Positions 16,676 through 25,435 are shown, counted from the first letter of the stretch. The stretch: 39,252 nucleotides of DNA from an uncultured bacterium (GCA_905214675.1 CAJMMS010000013.1:1-39252), one strand, 5' to 3'. The notes: a model not told the origin generated them from the letters alone. Numbers and translations: made by a program.

Positions 16676-17843
16676 ACGTTTTCTCCTTCTGAATCATTTC
16701 CAGTAATCTTTCTGTCGCATGACCATCACAGGCACTCATAAATTTCTGTTTAAAATCCGCTACTCTCTGTCTGTCAAAACGTTCTTCCAGATGAAGTACA
16801 TAATCCACAACTTCTTCCGTGGTCTGTAACACAGGACCTGGGGTTAATTCCTGATAATCATAATAGAATCCCCGCCATTCGCCGTACTCTGCGAAATCAT
16901 AGGCAAAAAATACCATCGGACGTTCAAAAAGCGAATACTCAAATACCAGGGAAGAATAATCGGATATACAAAGATCGCTGACACAGAGCAGTTCTTCGAT
17001 TACAAAATCATCGGAAACATCAAATGCAAAACCTTTTGCTTCCTTTGGAACTGGCGGACGCTGTTTTACAACCGGATGCTGTTTGATCAGCAAGATCCAT
17101 TCCTTTCCAAGCTTTTCTTTCATCTGGACCAGATCCAGTGCATCGGGAGCTTTTGCCTGCCCGACACTGCCACGGAACGTCGGCGCATAAAGCATGATCT
17201 TTTTCCCTTCTGCCTGCGGACAGCGGTCAGAAAGCTTTTTCTTTGCCGCTTTGTGGAATTTTTCCTGAAACAGAAGATCTGTACAGCTCACCCCGACCGG
17301 CACAATACTTTTCTGTTCTTTTGGAAGATTCATCGCTTCCTGATACGCCCAGATGACCTCCGGGCTGGATACTGTAATATAATCATAATTCTTATAATAA
17401 CTGTATTTCAGATACTCTTTCCTGCTGCCGCCAAAAAGATCCTCACATGTGCTGAAGCCAAACTTTTTAAATGCACCGCAGCCATGCCACAACTGTGTAA
17501 TGACGGTTTCTTTCCTTGGCTCAATACAACTGATCACTCTGGAGCCTTCACAGAGAAAAATATACTTTGCATCGGCACAGTCTTTTAAACATGCCAGTGC
17601 ATTTCTGATAAATCGGAGTTTATCGCCTGATTCCTGAAGATACTGCACATGCACTTCCATATCTTCTTTTTCGCATAATACCTCATATAAAAAACGTAAG
17701 CTGCCGGAAAGCTGTGTCAGATTTGCTTCTATGAACACTGCTTTTCCCTCTTTCAGAGGCAGCTTACGAAATCGCCGGTATTGCCATGGAAAAAGAAGCT
17801 TCAGAGTCAGAAAAAGATACAGCTCTTTTATCTTCTTATTCAT
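16668..17843 (-). CDS. TagF/TarL-like CDP-polyol glycerophosphotransferase family protein
   Basis: A 391-residue single-domain Glyphos_transf protein. Motifs in order are VITQLWHGCGAFKKFG, TVSSPEVIWAY, MLYAPTFRGS, LIKQHPVVK, CISDYSSLVFEYSLFERP and GEWRGFYYDYQELTPGP. The conserved His of the WHG motif and the HP and DYSS motifs thought to bind the CDP-polyol are present. It starts within the end of tarJ (8-base overlap) with only a weak GGTGAT site, so translation is probably coupled. Its position directly after tarI-tarJ suggests that it uses CDP-ribitol to prime or extend a ribitol-phosphate chain, as TarK/TarL do in staphylococci. Glycerol as substrate cannot be excluded. Confidence 0.88.
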   Translation of the reverse strand: MNKKIKELYLFLTLKLLFPWQYRRFRKLPLKEGKAVFIEANLTQLSGSLRFLYEVLCEKEDMEVHVQYLQESGDKLRFIRNALACLKDCADAKYIFLCEGSRVISCIEPRKETVITQLWHGCGAFKKFGFSTCEDLFGGSRKEYLKYSYYKNYDYITVSSPEVIWAYQEAMNLPKEQKSIVPVGVSCTDLLFQEKFHKAAKKKLSDRCPQAEGKKIMLYAPTFRGSVGQAKAPDALDLVQMKEKLGKEWILLIKQHPVVKQRPPVPKEAKGFAFDVSDDFVIEELLCVSDLCISDYSSLVFEYSLFERPMVFFAYDFAEYGEWRGFYYDYQELTPGPVLQTTEEVVDYVLHLEERFDRQRVADFKQKFMSACDGHATERLLEMIQKEKTYE

Positions 17844-18861
17844 TCCAGATCATCACCGTTTTTCCCATAAATTTGTGTATATCCATTTCAAATGCTCTGG
17901 TTATATCTTTGACATCCTTCACTTCTACTTCTGCTCCCATAATGTTCTCCAGATAAGAAATAATTTCCGGATGTTCTTCATATAAATGCAGCAGGCCTTC
18001 ATAGTCGCTTCTGCCGCTGCGGCTGCTGCCGAAAATGCGCAGGCCTTTTTCCAGTACCATACGGGTATTGATCGGCGCCAGATCCTCACTGACACCAAGA
18101 ATGCTGATCGTACCTTCCGGATGAATGTAATCTATGATCTGATTGATCGCTTTGGATGCCGCCGCTCCGCCCACACACTCAAAAGCATGGTCGATCCACA
18201 GATCTTCCGGAATATCATTTACACAATAGATGGCATCTGCAAATGTGAAATCAGACAGTTTATTTTCCGTCACACCAAAAATATAAATTCTGGAATCCGG
18301 AAGCATTTTTTTCAACAGAAGAGAAGTAATATAACCCAGATTGCCATCGCCCCACACACCGATCACATCCCGTCTTTCATGTGAAAAACGTAAGAATCGG
18401 TTAACGGCATGAAAACTGACGCTTACAAGCTCCGTGTAAGCAGCCACCGTTGGATTGATCCCCTTTGGAAGGTGTACAAAACGATCCGGCACTGCCTGGA
18501 CATATTCCTGTAAAAATCCGTCCATACTGCTGGCACAGAACTTACTGGAACGCAGATAATTTTCCGCAATGATGTCATCCTGTTCTACCGGACGGTTTGG
18601 GATCATCACAACCGTTTCTCCCACTTCAAAAGTCCCGGTCGGATCATATACCACATCGCCGATGCCCTCATGGATCAGAGCCATCGGAAGCTTCTGTCGC
18701 AGGATCTCTTCTGCCCTGGCACCCTGATAATAACGCTGGTCAGCATGACAGATGGAAAGTCTGGTCGGACGTACGATCACCTGTTCTTTGTCAATTTCCA
18801 TTTCTTTAAACGCAACTTCAAACTGTCTTGGACGTTTCAACTGATATACCGTATTTAGCAT
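17836..18861 (-). CDS. tarJ: Ribulose-5-phosphate reductase (ribitol-5-phosphate dehydrogenase)
   Basis: A 341-residue zinc-type medium-chain dehydrogenase that reduces D-ribulose 5-phosphate to D-ribitol 5-phosphate with NADPH. It closely follows known TarJ proteins: VYQLKRPRQFEVAF at the N-terminus, LSICHADQRYY with the catalytic-zinc cysteine, LIHEGIGDVV, ENYLRSSKFCASSMDGF, and the cofactor motif WGDGNLGYI around residue 170. It is the partner of TarI: the start lies inside the tarI end (7-base overlap), with AGGAGG nine bases upstream. The product goes to TarI to make CDP-ribitol for the teichoic-acid-like polymer. Confidence 0.94.
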   Translation of the reverse strand: MLNTVYQLKRPRQFEVAFKEMEIDKEQVIVRPTRLSICHADQRYYQGARAEEILRQKLPMALIHEGIGDVVYDPTGTFEVGETVVMIPNRPVEQDDIIAENYLRSSKFCASSMDGFLQEYVQAVPDRFVHLPKGINPTVAAYTELVSVSFHAVNRFLRFSHERRDVIGVWGDGNLGYITSLLLKKMLPDSRIYIFGVTENKLSDFTFADAIYCVNDIPEDLWIDHAFECVGGAAASKAINQIIDYIHPEGTISILGVSEDLAPINTRMVLEKGLRIFGSSRSGRSDYEGLLHLYEEHPEIISYLENIMGAEVEVKDVKDITRAFEMDIHKFMGKTVMIWNE

Positions 18862-19580
18862 ACGCCATCTCCTCCTAAAATCGATTCTGCCACACGCAGA
18901 TCGTACGGATAAGTAATCTTAATGTTAAAGACTTCCCCATCTACCAGATGGATGGCATCCCCTTTGAGTACCAGAATCTTGCAGGCATCTGTCAGAATCG
19001 TCTTTTCTTCCTCTGTCATCTCCTCAAACACTTCTCTTAATCGTTTTGCGTGAAAACTCTGCGGTGTCTGTCCCTGATACATTTTGGACCGGTCTGGTAT
19101 ATTACTTATTTCCTTATTATCTAAACTTTCTACGATTGTATCCGTTGCCGGGATCACGGTATCACATGCACCATATTCTTTTGCATAACGGATATTATCC
19201 TCCAGAATACGATGTGTCACAAACGGACGTACCGAATCATGCGTAACAATGATGGTTTCATCATCCAGACCATAAGATTTTTCAATATGACTGATCGCAT
19301 TCATGATCGTATCATTTCTGGTTGCTCCGCCTTCGATCACATCAATCTTATCTGAAAGCAGAATATATTTCCTGATGATATCCCTGGTATAGGTGATCCA
19401 CTGTTTCGGCGAAAGAACGATCACACGCTCAAACTGTGGATTAATCACAAATTTCTCCAGTGTATGGATGATGATCGGCTTTCCGCCAACTTCCATAAAC
19501 TGCTTCGGTTTCTCAACATTTCCCATACGTGTTCCCTTGCCGCCTGCAAGGACAACACCGTAAACGTTTGTTTTTTCCAC
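18855..19580 (-). CDS. tarI: D-ribitol-5-phosphate cytidylyltransferase
   Basis: A 241-residue IspD/TarI-family nucleotidyltransferase that makes CDP-ribitol from CTP and ribitol 5-phosphate. The CTP-binding loop LAGGKGTRMG (about residues 10-19) is followed by KPKQFMEVGGKPI, THDSVRPFV, and the late QTPQSFHA and FNIKITYPYDL signatures. The related IspD (isoprenoid pathway) is the main alternative. Linkage to tarJ and to polyol-phosphotransferase genes makes TarI the better call. It starts at GTG 19580, seven bases after AGGAGG. It lies 11 bases after the exporter ATPase gene in the same operon. Confidence 0.93.
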   Translation of the reverse strand: MEKTNVYGVVLAGGKGTRMGNVEKPKQFMEVGGKPIIIHTLEKFVINPQFERVIVLSPKQWITYTRDIIRKYILLSDKIDVIEGGATRNDTIMNAISHIEKSYGLDDETIIVTHDSVRPFVTHRILEDNIRYAKEYGACDTVIPATDTIVESLDNKEISNIPDRSKMYQGQTPQSFHAKRLREVFEEMTEEEKTILTDACKILVLKGDAIHLVDGEVFNIKITYPYDLRVAESILGGDGVC

Positions 19581-19591
19581 GATACTGCCTC

Positions 19592-20323
19592 CTATTTCAT
19601 AAACTCCAGATAGCGCGGAAGAACTTCTTCCGGTGTTCCGATTTCAATCAGTTTTCCTTCATGCATCCACATGACTTTATCACAGAGATCTGCGATCGTA
19701 TCCAGACTGTGGGAAACGATGACAACGGTTCGCTCACGGTTGGATATCAGACTCTTCATTTTCTCATAACTTTTCTTTTTAAACTTCTCATCGCCGACAC
19801 TTAAGACCTCATCGATCAGCATGATATCGGTTTCCAGTACTGCTGTAATCGAAAATGCCAGTTTGGAATACATACCGCTTGAATAAGTACGTACCGGCAT
19901 ATCGATAAACTTTCCAAGTCCGGCAAATTCTATGATCTCATCCATCTTGGAGCGGATAAACGCTTCTGAGAAGCCAAGGAGCATACCGGAAAGAATGATA
20001 TTTTCTCTTCCGCTCATCTCTCTTTCAAATCCGACACCAATGGACAGCAGGGAAACGGAATGATCTTTCAGATCAATGCTTCCCGAATCCGCGGAAAAAA
20101 TCCCCGCCAGTGCTTTGAGCATGGTAGACTTTCCGCTTCCGTTTTTTCCGATAATTCCAAGGATCTCTCCTTTTTCTACTTTAAAGGACACATCCTTTAC
20201 CGCCTGAAACACATCCACCTGTACCTTCTTCATATGAAGCAGACTCTGCTTAATGGAAAATTTCTGCAGGTTTCGGTAACTGATATATAAATTTTTCACT
20301 TCAATCGCAATTTCCCGTTCCAT
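19592..20323 (-). CDS. tarH: ABC transporter ATP-binding protein, TagH/TarH (Wzt) type
   Basis: A 243-residue ATPase of the polysaccharide/teichoic-acid export family. The Walker A motif GIIGKNGSGKST lies at about residues 55-66. The unusual signature TYSSGMYSKLAF replaces the common LSGGQ, as is typical for TagH/Wzt. Walker B is IMLIDEVLSVGDE, with a switch His in VIVSHSLD. It lacks the long C-terminal extension of Bacillus TagH. It powers export of the lipid-linked polymer to the outer face. The start shares one base with the permease stop (TAATG), with AAGGTG five bases before the ATG, so the two subunits are translationally coupled. Confidence 0.9.
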   Translation of the reverse strand: MEREIAIEVKNLYISYRNLQKFSIKQSLLHMKKVQVDVFQAVKDVSFKVEKGEILGIIGKNGSGKSTMLKALAGIFSADSGSIDLKDHSVSLLSIGVGFEREMSGRENIILSGMLLGFSEAFIRSKMDEIIEFAGLGKFIDMPVRTYSSGMYSKLAFSITAVLETDIMLIDEVLSVGDEKFKKKSYEKMKSLISNRERTVVIVSHSLDTIADLCDKVMWMHEGKLIEIGTPEEVLPRYLEFMK

Positions 20324-21111
20324 TATATCACCTTCACATAACTGTTTTCGTATTTATAGATAATCTTTACTCCGATCGCTGACAGGATGAAACTCAGTAG
20401 CATCCATAAAAGCAGAAACTTTCTCGCCGGTGTCTGATTGTAGATCATACATCTTCTGGCAGAAGTAAGAAGCAGTGCCATCGGGTTGCTGTACAGGATC
20501 ACTTTGTTCCATGGTGCAAATTTTGCAAGCTTTGTCTCTACATTATAGAAAATACCTGTCATATAAAACAGAAGGCGCAGGACAATGTTGATAACATTGG
20601 ACAGATCCTGTACAAATACGCCAAAATGCAGAACGATCGTACTGCATCCGAACGTAAACAGGAAGAGCGTAATCATGATCGGGATCATATAAAGCAGATT
20701 CAGGCTGACCGGTATACGGTAGATCAGCATCATGATCACAACAATGCCAAAGGAAATCAGCATCTTAAAGCCATTGACAAACATACGGACCATAACCAGA
20801 ACATATTTTGGCAGATAGACTTTCGAAACAATCGACTTGTTGGTCTTGACCGTTTTGACACTCTGCTGCAATGTCTTATTGAAAAAGTCCCACATAGTCA
20901 GACCAATAAAGATAAATACGGTAAAATATTTTTCTTTTGCGTTAAAAACCACACCGAAGATCAGTGTATAGATTAACATAAAACAGATTGGGTCCAGTAC
21001 CCACCACAGCCAGTTCAGATAAGAACTTGCCACTTCTGACTGTAACTTCGATTTTGCCGAATAAATGGCATACTTATAATACTTTTTCGTATCTTTTAAA
21101 AATCGCTTCAT
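20323..21111 (-). CDS. tarG: ABC-2 type permease, TagG/TarG family
   Basis: A permease of about 263 residues with six predicted helices, beginning MKRFLKDTKKYYKYAIYSAKSKLQ. The conserved WWVLDPICFMLIYTLIFG lies at the first membrane region and VKTNKSIVSKVYLPKYVL in the loop after the second, both typical of TagG/Wzm teichoic-acid and polysaccharide exporters. A longer frame is open up to 21252, but it runs into the upstream gene and lacks a ribosome site. ATG 21111 has AGGAG upstream and lies one base after the previous stop. With the ATPase downstream it forms the exporter of the polymer built by this operon. Confidence 0.9.
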   Translation of the reverse strand: MKRFLKDTKKYYKYAIYSAKSKLQSEVASSYLNWLWWVLDPICFMLIYTLIFGVVFNAKEKYFTVFIFIGLTMWDFFNKTLQQSVKTVKTNKSIVSKVYLPKYVLVMVRMFVNGFKMLISFGIVVIMMLIYRIPVSLNLLYMIPIMITLFLFTFGCSTIVLHFGVFVQDLSNVINIVLRLLFYMTGIFYNVETKLAKFAPWNKVILYSNPMALLLTSARRCMIYNQTPARKFLLLWMLLSFILSAIGVKIIYKYENSYVKVI

Positions 21112-21112
21112 T

Positions 21113-22282
21113 TTACGTGTTCTCCTCACAAATGCTTTTTTGTCTGATCCACGCACAGACCTTTTCACAGGCATGCCCGCTCTCAAAACTTCCCATTCTC
21201 TGATGGTGTTTCTGTATTGCTCTTTGATTCTCCTTTGCATCGTACCGGTCAATTGCCTGCTCCAGTTCTTTCATATCTTTACACAACGGAAAAGGCCATT
21301 CCTGAATCGGAACATAAAATCCGGTATTCTGAAGATAAGATTCCAGATCCGGAGTATATAGAAAACAGGGCCGGTATAAAAACGAATAATCCCATATACT
21401 GGAAGAATAATCCGTGATCAGCATATCCGCCGCTGCAAGAAGTTCCTGCATATCGGGATATGCAGTTACATCCGCAGACCATCCTTCTTCCAGTTTCGAT
21501 GCACAATCTTCACTGTAACGATGTGCGCGGTATAATACATACCACTTTTCACCATTTTTTTCAAGTATTTTTCGAAGCCTGTCAAAATCCGGCATATAAC
21601 TGTGACCATCCGGCCGATAAGTTGGCGCATAAAGAAGAATCCGGATATCCGGATCGATCTGATACCTGCTTCGCACTTTTAATGCCGCATCTGTCGTTTC
21701 ACCTCTTACCAGAAAATCATTGCGCGGCATACCACATTCCAGAAATTCCCCTTCATATAAAAATGCCTTTCGGAACAGTTCTTCTTCTGCCATACGGCAG
21801 CTTGCCACGATCAGTTGTATATTGTCCGCACAGAACTGTGCGCGTTTTCTTGTTGCCCAGTTCGCATCTGGTTTGTTGTTCTCGATTTTTTTGTATGCTC
21901 CACCCCCATGCCAGGTATTGATCAGATATTGATTTTTTCGAAACGGAAACCATGGCGCATAAGAACCATTTGTCACGATCACCCTGGCTGTCAGAAGATA
22001 ATAAAAGCTCCGGACCGTAAAATGCTTCACGAAATGAAGCTTCTCATTTTCTTCTAAGTGATAACGCACCGGATCACTTACCATCCAGTAAATGTCAAAC
22101 TTTCCAGATTCCTGTTTCTGTATAAAATCGCTGAGATAGCGTGGATTGCAGGAATAGTCATAACCACTGCCTCCTGTCAGTCCGGTAAAAGCCAGTCGTT
22201 CCTTTCTGACTGGAAACAGGCAAAATGGCAACAGCAAGACCCGCAAAGCAAGACTGTACAAGTACTTCAGTAAGCTTTTCAT
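21113..22282 (-). CDS. CDP-glycerol:glycerophosphate glycerophosphotransferase family (TagF/TarF-like)
   Basis: A 389-residue Glyphos_transf protein, divergent from the tandem pair at 14216-17843. Motifs are LINTWHGGGAYKK (about residue 120), LLYAPTYRPDG, VLYRAHRY, and MLITDYSSSIWDYSFLYRP with TPDLESY after it. An N-terminal hydrophobic, basic segment (MKSLLKYLYSLALRVLLLP) suggests membrane association, as in TagF-like proteins. It lies directly upstream of the exporter genes. A separate substrate or an earlier step, such as priming with glycerol phosphate as TarB/TarF do, is plausible because this one is less like the other two. Which polyol it transfers is not visible. AAAGGAG lies 12 bases before the ATG, a little far. 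Confidence 0.88.
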   Translation of the reverse strand: MKSLLKYLYSLALRVLLLPFCLFPVRKERLAFTGLTGGSGYDYSCNPRYLSDFIQKQESGKFDIYWMVSDPVRYHLEENEKLHFVKHFTVRSFYYLLTARVIVTNGSYAPWFPFRKNQYLINTWHGGGAYKKIENNKPDANWATRKRAQFCADNIQLIVASCRMAEEELFRKAFLYEGEFLECGMPRNDFLVRGETTDAALKVRSRYQIDPDIRILLYAPTYRPDGHSYMPDFDRLRKILEKNGEKWYVLYRAHRYSEDCASKLEEGWSADVTAYPDMQELLAAADMLITDYSSSIWDYSFLYRPCFLYTPDLESYLQNTGFYVPIQEWPFPLCKDMKELEQAIDRYDAKENQRAIQKHHQRMGSFESGHACEKVCAWIRQKSICEENT

Positions 22283-22314
22283 ATGATATTATGTCTCCTT
22301 TGTATGCAACTGCT

Positions 22315-23076
22315 CTATTTCCCGGAAAACCCATAATATTTCCAGATACCGTGCAGTGCATAAGACACAAAATAATATCCGGATCGGACCATTCCAAACC
22401 CCAGATAGCGGTATACCCGGAATGTCATTTTTGCTGACTGCAGTTTATTTCCCGATTTTCCCTGATTGCTTAACCTATATTTTAACAGAGGTTGTGCGAT
22501 ACCACAAGCCTTTTTATACTTCCTGAGGATTTTCAGCCAGGTAATATAATCTTCATGGCTGTCATCATGTTCCATCGGAAATTCACGCGCCACTTCCGTT
22601 AACAATACAACGGAAGAACAGTTGATGCTGTTATGATGCAGCAGTTCACGGTAAGTAATCTCCTCTTTTACCGGAATGATGCGCCCGGTAAGCTTCCCTT
22701 CCGGTGTCATCAGTTCACGTGCCGTACAGCACAGTACACAGCCGGTTTCCTGCATTTTTGCAAGCTGCTGTTTTAATTTTCCCTTTTCCCAGTAATCATC
22801 TGCATCCAGAAATGCAACATAACCACCTTTTGCAAGCGCAACTCCCCGATTCCGGCTGCCTGCCGCGCCCAGGTTCTGTTCATTTTTTATAAAAGAAAGC
22901 GCAGGGTTATCCCGATACGCTCTCATCACCTGCTCCAGATTATCCGTGGAACCGTCATCGATCACAATAATCTCGACCGGAACATCCTGGTTCAGTGCTG
23001 AATCAATCGCTCTGGATATCATTCCTGCGCAATTATATGCCGGTATGATAACAGATACCAACGTTTCTTCTTTCAT
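22315..23076 (-). CDS. Family 2 glycosyltransferase (TuaG-like)
   Basis: A 253-residue soluble or peripheral GT2 with the standard N-terminal layout: VSVIIPAYNCAGMI (residues 8-21), IVIDDGSTDN (about 36-45), NLGAAGSRNRGV and the metal motif AFLDADDYW (about 88-96). The middle ends with HEDYITWLKIL, the usual acidic catalytic-base region of this group. It is similar in size and motifs to TuaG-type enzymes of wall polymer pathways. It follows the initiating transferase by 12 bases, so it probably adds the second sugar to the lipid-linked unit (inference). TAGGAG lies six bases before the ATG. Confidence 0.92.
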   Translation of the reverse strand: MKEETLVSVIIPAYNCAGMISRAIDSALNQDVPVEIIVIDDGSTDNLEQVMRAYRDNPALSFIKNEQNLGAAGSRNRGVALAKGGYVAFLDADDYWEKGKLKQQLAKMQETGCVLCCTARELMTPEGKLTGRIIPVKEEITYRELLHHNSINCSSVVLLTEVAREFPMEHDDSHEDYITWLKILRKYKKACGIAQPLLKYRLSNQGKSGNKLQSAKMTFRVYRYLGFGMVRSGYYFVSYALHGIWKYYGFSGK

Positions 23077-23088
23077 AACATACTCCTA

Positions 23089-24507
23089 TTACTTTTCTGC
23101 GGCTTCTTTCTGATCTTCTTCGCGGATATGTTCCAGATTTTCCTTCGTTGCCGCTGTAACCTGCCATTTCTCTACGCCCTCGGTATTTTCTTTCTGAAAC
23201 AGGATCTTAAAAGTAAGGAACATCAGCTTAATATCCATGACAAAACTGTAGTTCTCAATATAGGTCAGATCCAGTTTCAGTTTATCATACGGTGTTGTAT
23301 TATATTTTCCGTAGACCTGGGCAAATCCGGTAAGACCGGCTTTGACTTTCAGACGATAATCAAATTCCGGTATTACTTTTTTGTATTCTGCAGCAATCTG
23401 TGGACGCTCTGGTCTTGGACCAACCATAGACATATCCCCTTTCAGGATATTGAACAACTGTGGAAGTTCATCAAAATGAATATTCCGAAGTATCCTTCCC
23501 ACCGGTGTCACACGGTCATCATGTTTCATTGCCAGGCGTGCACCCTGCTTCTCTGAATCCACACGCATACTGCGGAATTTCATTACATAAAAGACTTTGC
23601 CGCCTTTTGTAAGTCTTTCCTGTTTATAAAATACCGGACCGCCATCATATAATTTAATGCAAAGCGCAATCACGATCATAAATGGTGAAGCCAGAAGAAT
23701 ACCCGTCAAAGACGTAATGATATCAAAAGCACGTTTCATAAACTGCTGTTCTGCCGTCAATCCGCGATGACGGAATAACAGCAGGGAAGTATCAAACAAG
23801 TGTATATTGTCTGCACTCATGATCATAATATCAGATATCTTCGGAATACTGTAACAACGTATATCCTTTTCAAAGCAATACTTCAGAAGAATATTTCTTG
23901 GTGATGCCGGAATATCTCCAAGCACGACCGCATGATACTGATCAATCCTCTCCTTGATCGCATCCAGCCCTGCACTGACATGAATCTTTTCACAGATATT
24001 ATACTTATCTTCTCTGCTGGAAATCTTCTGGATCAGATCTTCCGGACTGTAGTCTCCATAGACCAGGAGCATCTGTCTTGGCGGATAAATTTTCGTATAG
24101 ATCCATCGCATAAACACAACCCATGCTACCACGATTACCAGATCGATCAGTGTCATTTTCAGGATTGGTTCCATAAATTTCAGGAATTTCCATCGTCCGA
24201 TCAGGGCAAGCTGCAGATATGTGATTGCATTGACACAGAATACAGACAGAATCTGTGAATACAATACCTCAAACACACGCAGATAACCCACTTTAAATCC
24301 TCCGTAAATCCGGTAAAAGAAATAAAGCATCAATGCATATTGTGCGATTACCACATAGTTTCCACGTTTCCAGAACGCTTCACCGATTGCCCCTGAAAAT
24401 GCATAATCCTTAAACCACACATAAGCAAATACACCTGTCTGCGCACTCAGAATAAATGCAGATGCCAAAAACATGATCAGCCTTTTATAACGTTCTCTGT
24501 TTTCCAT
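23089..24507 (-). CDS. Polyprenyl-phosphate sugar phosphotransferase (WcaJ/WbaP type)
   Basis: A 472-residue initiating phosphoglycosyltransferase. Residues about 1-150 contain four membrane helices, about 160-245 form a CoA-binding-like domain, and about 255-450 form the conserved bacterial sugar transferase domain: MKRAFDIITSLTGILLASP, VFYKQERLTKGGKVFYVMKFRSM with the basic-acidic catalytic region, FDELPQLFNILKGDMSMVGPRPE, and KVKAGLTGFAQVYGKYN. The family transfers a sugar-1-phosphate to undecaprenyl phosphate, the first step of the lipid-linked pathway. It is the first gene of the 11-gene operon, preceded by a clear promoter and a hairpin leader. It uses a different enzyme class from TagO/TarO, the usual wall teichoic acid starter. 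Confidence 0.95.
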   Translation of the reverse strand: MENRERYKRLIMFLASAFILSAQTGVFAYVWFKDYAFSGAIGEAFWKRGNYVVIAQYALMLYFFYRIYGGFKVGYLRVFEVLYSQILSVFCVNAITYLQLALIGRWKFLKFMEPILKMTLIDLVIVVAWVVFMRWIYTKIYPPRQMLLVYGDYSPEDLIQKISSREDKYNICEKIHVSAGLDAIKERIDQYHAVVLGDIPASPRNILLKYCFEKDIRCYSIPKISDIMIMSADNIHLFDTSLLLFRHRGLTAEQQFMKRAFDIITSLTGILLASPFMIVIALCIKLYDGGPVFYKQERLTKGGKVFYVMKFRSMRVDSEKQGARLAMKHDDRVTPVGRILRNIHFDELPQLFNILKGDMSMVGPRPERPQIAAEYKKVIPEFDYRLKVKAGLTGFAQVYGKYNTTPYDKLKLDLTYIENYSFVMDIKLMFLTFKILFQKENTEGVEKWQVTAATKENLEHIREEDQKEAAEK

Positions 24508-24532
24508 TTACTTATCCTCTTCATATAGAATG

Positions 24533-24569
24533 GCAGGAAAATCCAGACGCTCTGTCCCGGATTTCCTGC
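24533..24569 (-). promoter_or_regulatory. Stem-loop in the leader of the 11-gene operon
   Basis: On the minus-strand transcript, GCAGGAAATCC (24559-24569) pairs with GGATTTTCCTGC (24533-24544), leaving one bulged base and a 14-base loop. It lies about 25-60 bases before the first ATG. No T run follows, so it is not an intrinsic terminator. A regulatory hairpin, for example for a processive antitermination factor, is possible. Confidence 0.55.
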
Positions 24570-24596
24570 ATATCATAATCTCTTACATCGCCGCTA

Positions 24597-24625
24597 ATTT
24601 TACAACAATTTTTTTCAAATTACAA
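24597..24625 (-). promoter_or_regulatory. Promoter TTGTAA-17-TAAAAT of the 11-gene operon
   Basis: Minus-strand TTGTAA (24620-24625) and TAAAAT (24597-24602) are exactly 17 bases apart, immediately after the stop at 24627. Transcription would start near 24590, giving a leader of about 80 bases. Genes from 24507 down to 10974 follow with gaps of at most 35 bases and no terminator. Confidence 0.65.
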
Positions 24626-24626
24626 C

Positions 24627-25415
24627 CTAAGAATTTTTGGAAGTATATTGTGTATCTTTATACAGGATATAATCACCTGCTTTTCCAACCTGTGTAAATC
24701 CCAGACTTTCTATCTGCTGATCCTGCTCTTCATCTGCAAGATACACCAGATAATTCACTCCGGATCTGCGAAGCATCCGGATCAGCCTGCGGAAATTCGG
24801 ATTCTCACGATTCATCTGCCGGTGGATTTTCTTTCTTCTCTTTCTCAGCTTTGAGCGCCGCCCATACACCAGTTCGATCGATGCATCATACTGTCTGACG
24901 TAACCGATCAGCTCATCTGGCATCACTGCAACCGCCTTTTCCTGCTCTTCGCGGCTTCCAGCTATCTGATCACAGATCTGACATACATCCGCAGGAAGTT
25001 TCTGCATATTTACTGCCTTCTGATAAGGAACGTCCTTCCCAAGATATGGATTTTTCCCGGTTAAAGCAATCAAAGCCAGCATACCAAGCACGGCAATCGT
25101 CTGAAGCATCCTGCTTTTTCCCATCTTACAGATCCGCACAGCCATATAAGCGATCACAACGGATGCCGGAAGCAGCCAGAACATTCTCCAGTAAACAAGA
25201 TCTCCCACACAATATTTCATGATCACTTTCGCTGTAACCGGGCAGATATATACAAGCAAAAATAATATGCAATATCCTGCCAGCCATCTGCGATTCTGTT
25301 TTTCTTTCCGATTCCAGAGCAGGAAAAGAAGCGCTGCCAGAAATAAAAGGTAATGCCAGCCTTCTCCGATATACCACTGACCTCTTTCCAGTGCAGTCCA
25401 AAACGCCGTTTTCAT
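24627..25415 (-). CDS. Membrane protein, C-terminal-half-like partner of the upstream gene
   Basis: A 262-residue protein with about four hydrophobic helices in residues 15-125 (including GDLVYWRMFWLLPAS), then a soluble, basic C-terminal region (about 130-262). That region resembles the outside tail of GT-C-type transferases, with PYLGKDVPYQKAVNMQKLP and NYLVYLADEE. It begins 20 bases after the preceding gene's stop, in another frame. It looks like the second half of a longer membrane transferase whose first half is 25436-26467. An AAAGG site lies 12 bases before the ATG. It could be a separate subunit or a remnant. Function is unassigned. Confidence 0.7.
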   Translation of the reverse strand: MKTAFWTALERGQWYIGEGWHYLLFLAALLFLLWNRKEKQNRRWLAGYCILFLLVYICPVTAKVIMKYCVGDLVYWRMFWLLPASVVIAYMAVRICKMGKSRMLQTIAVLGMLALIALTGKNPYLGKDVPYQKAVNMQKLPADVCQICDQIAGSREEQEKAVAVMPDELIGYVRQYDASIELVYGRRSKLRKRRKKIHRQMNRENPNFRRLIRMLRRSGVNYLVYLADEEQDQQIESLGFTQVGKAGDYILYKDTQYTSKNS

Positions 25416-25435
25416 CGTTCTTTTTTACCTTTCTT

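Noticed and set aside
21112..21252. Longer N-terminus for the TarG-like permease
   Set aside because: It would overlap the preceding gene by about 140 bases and lacks a ribosome site, and TagG proteins begin near MKRFLKD.
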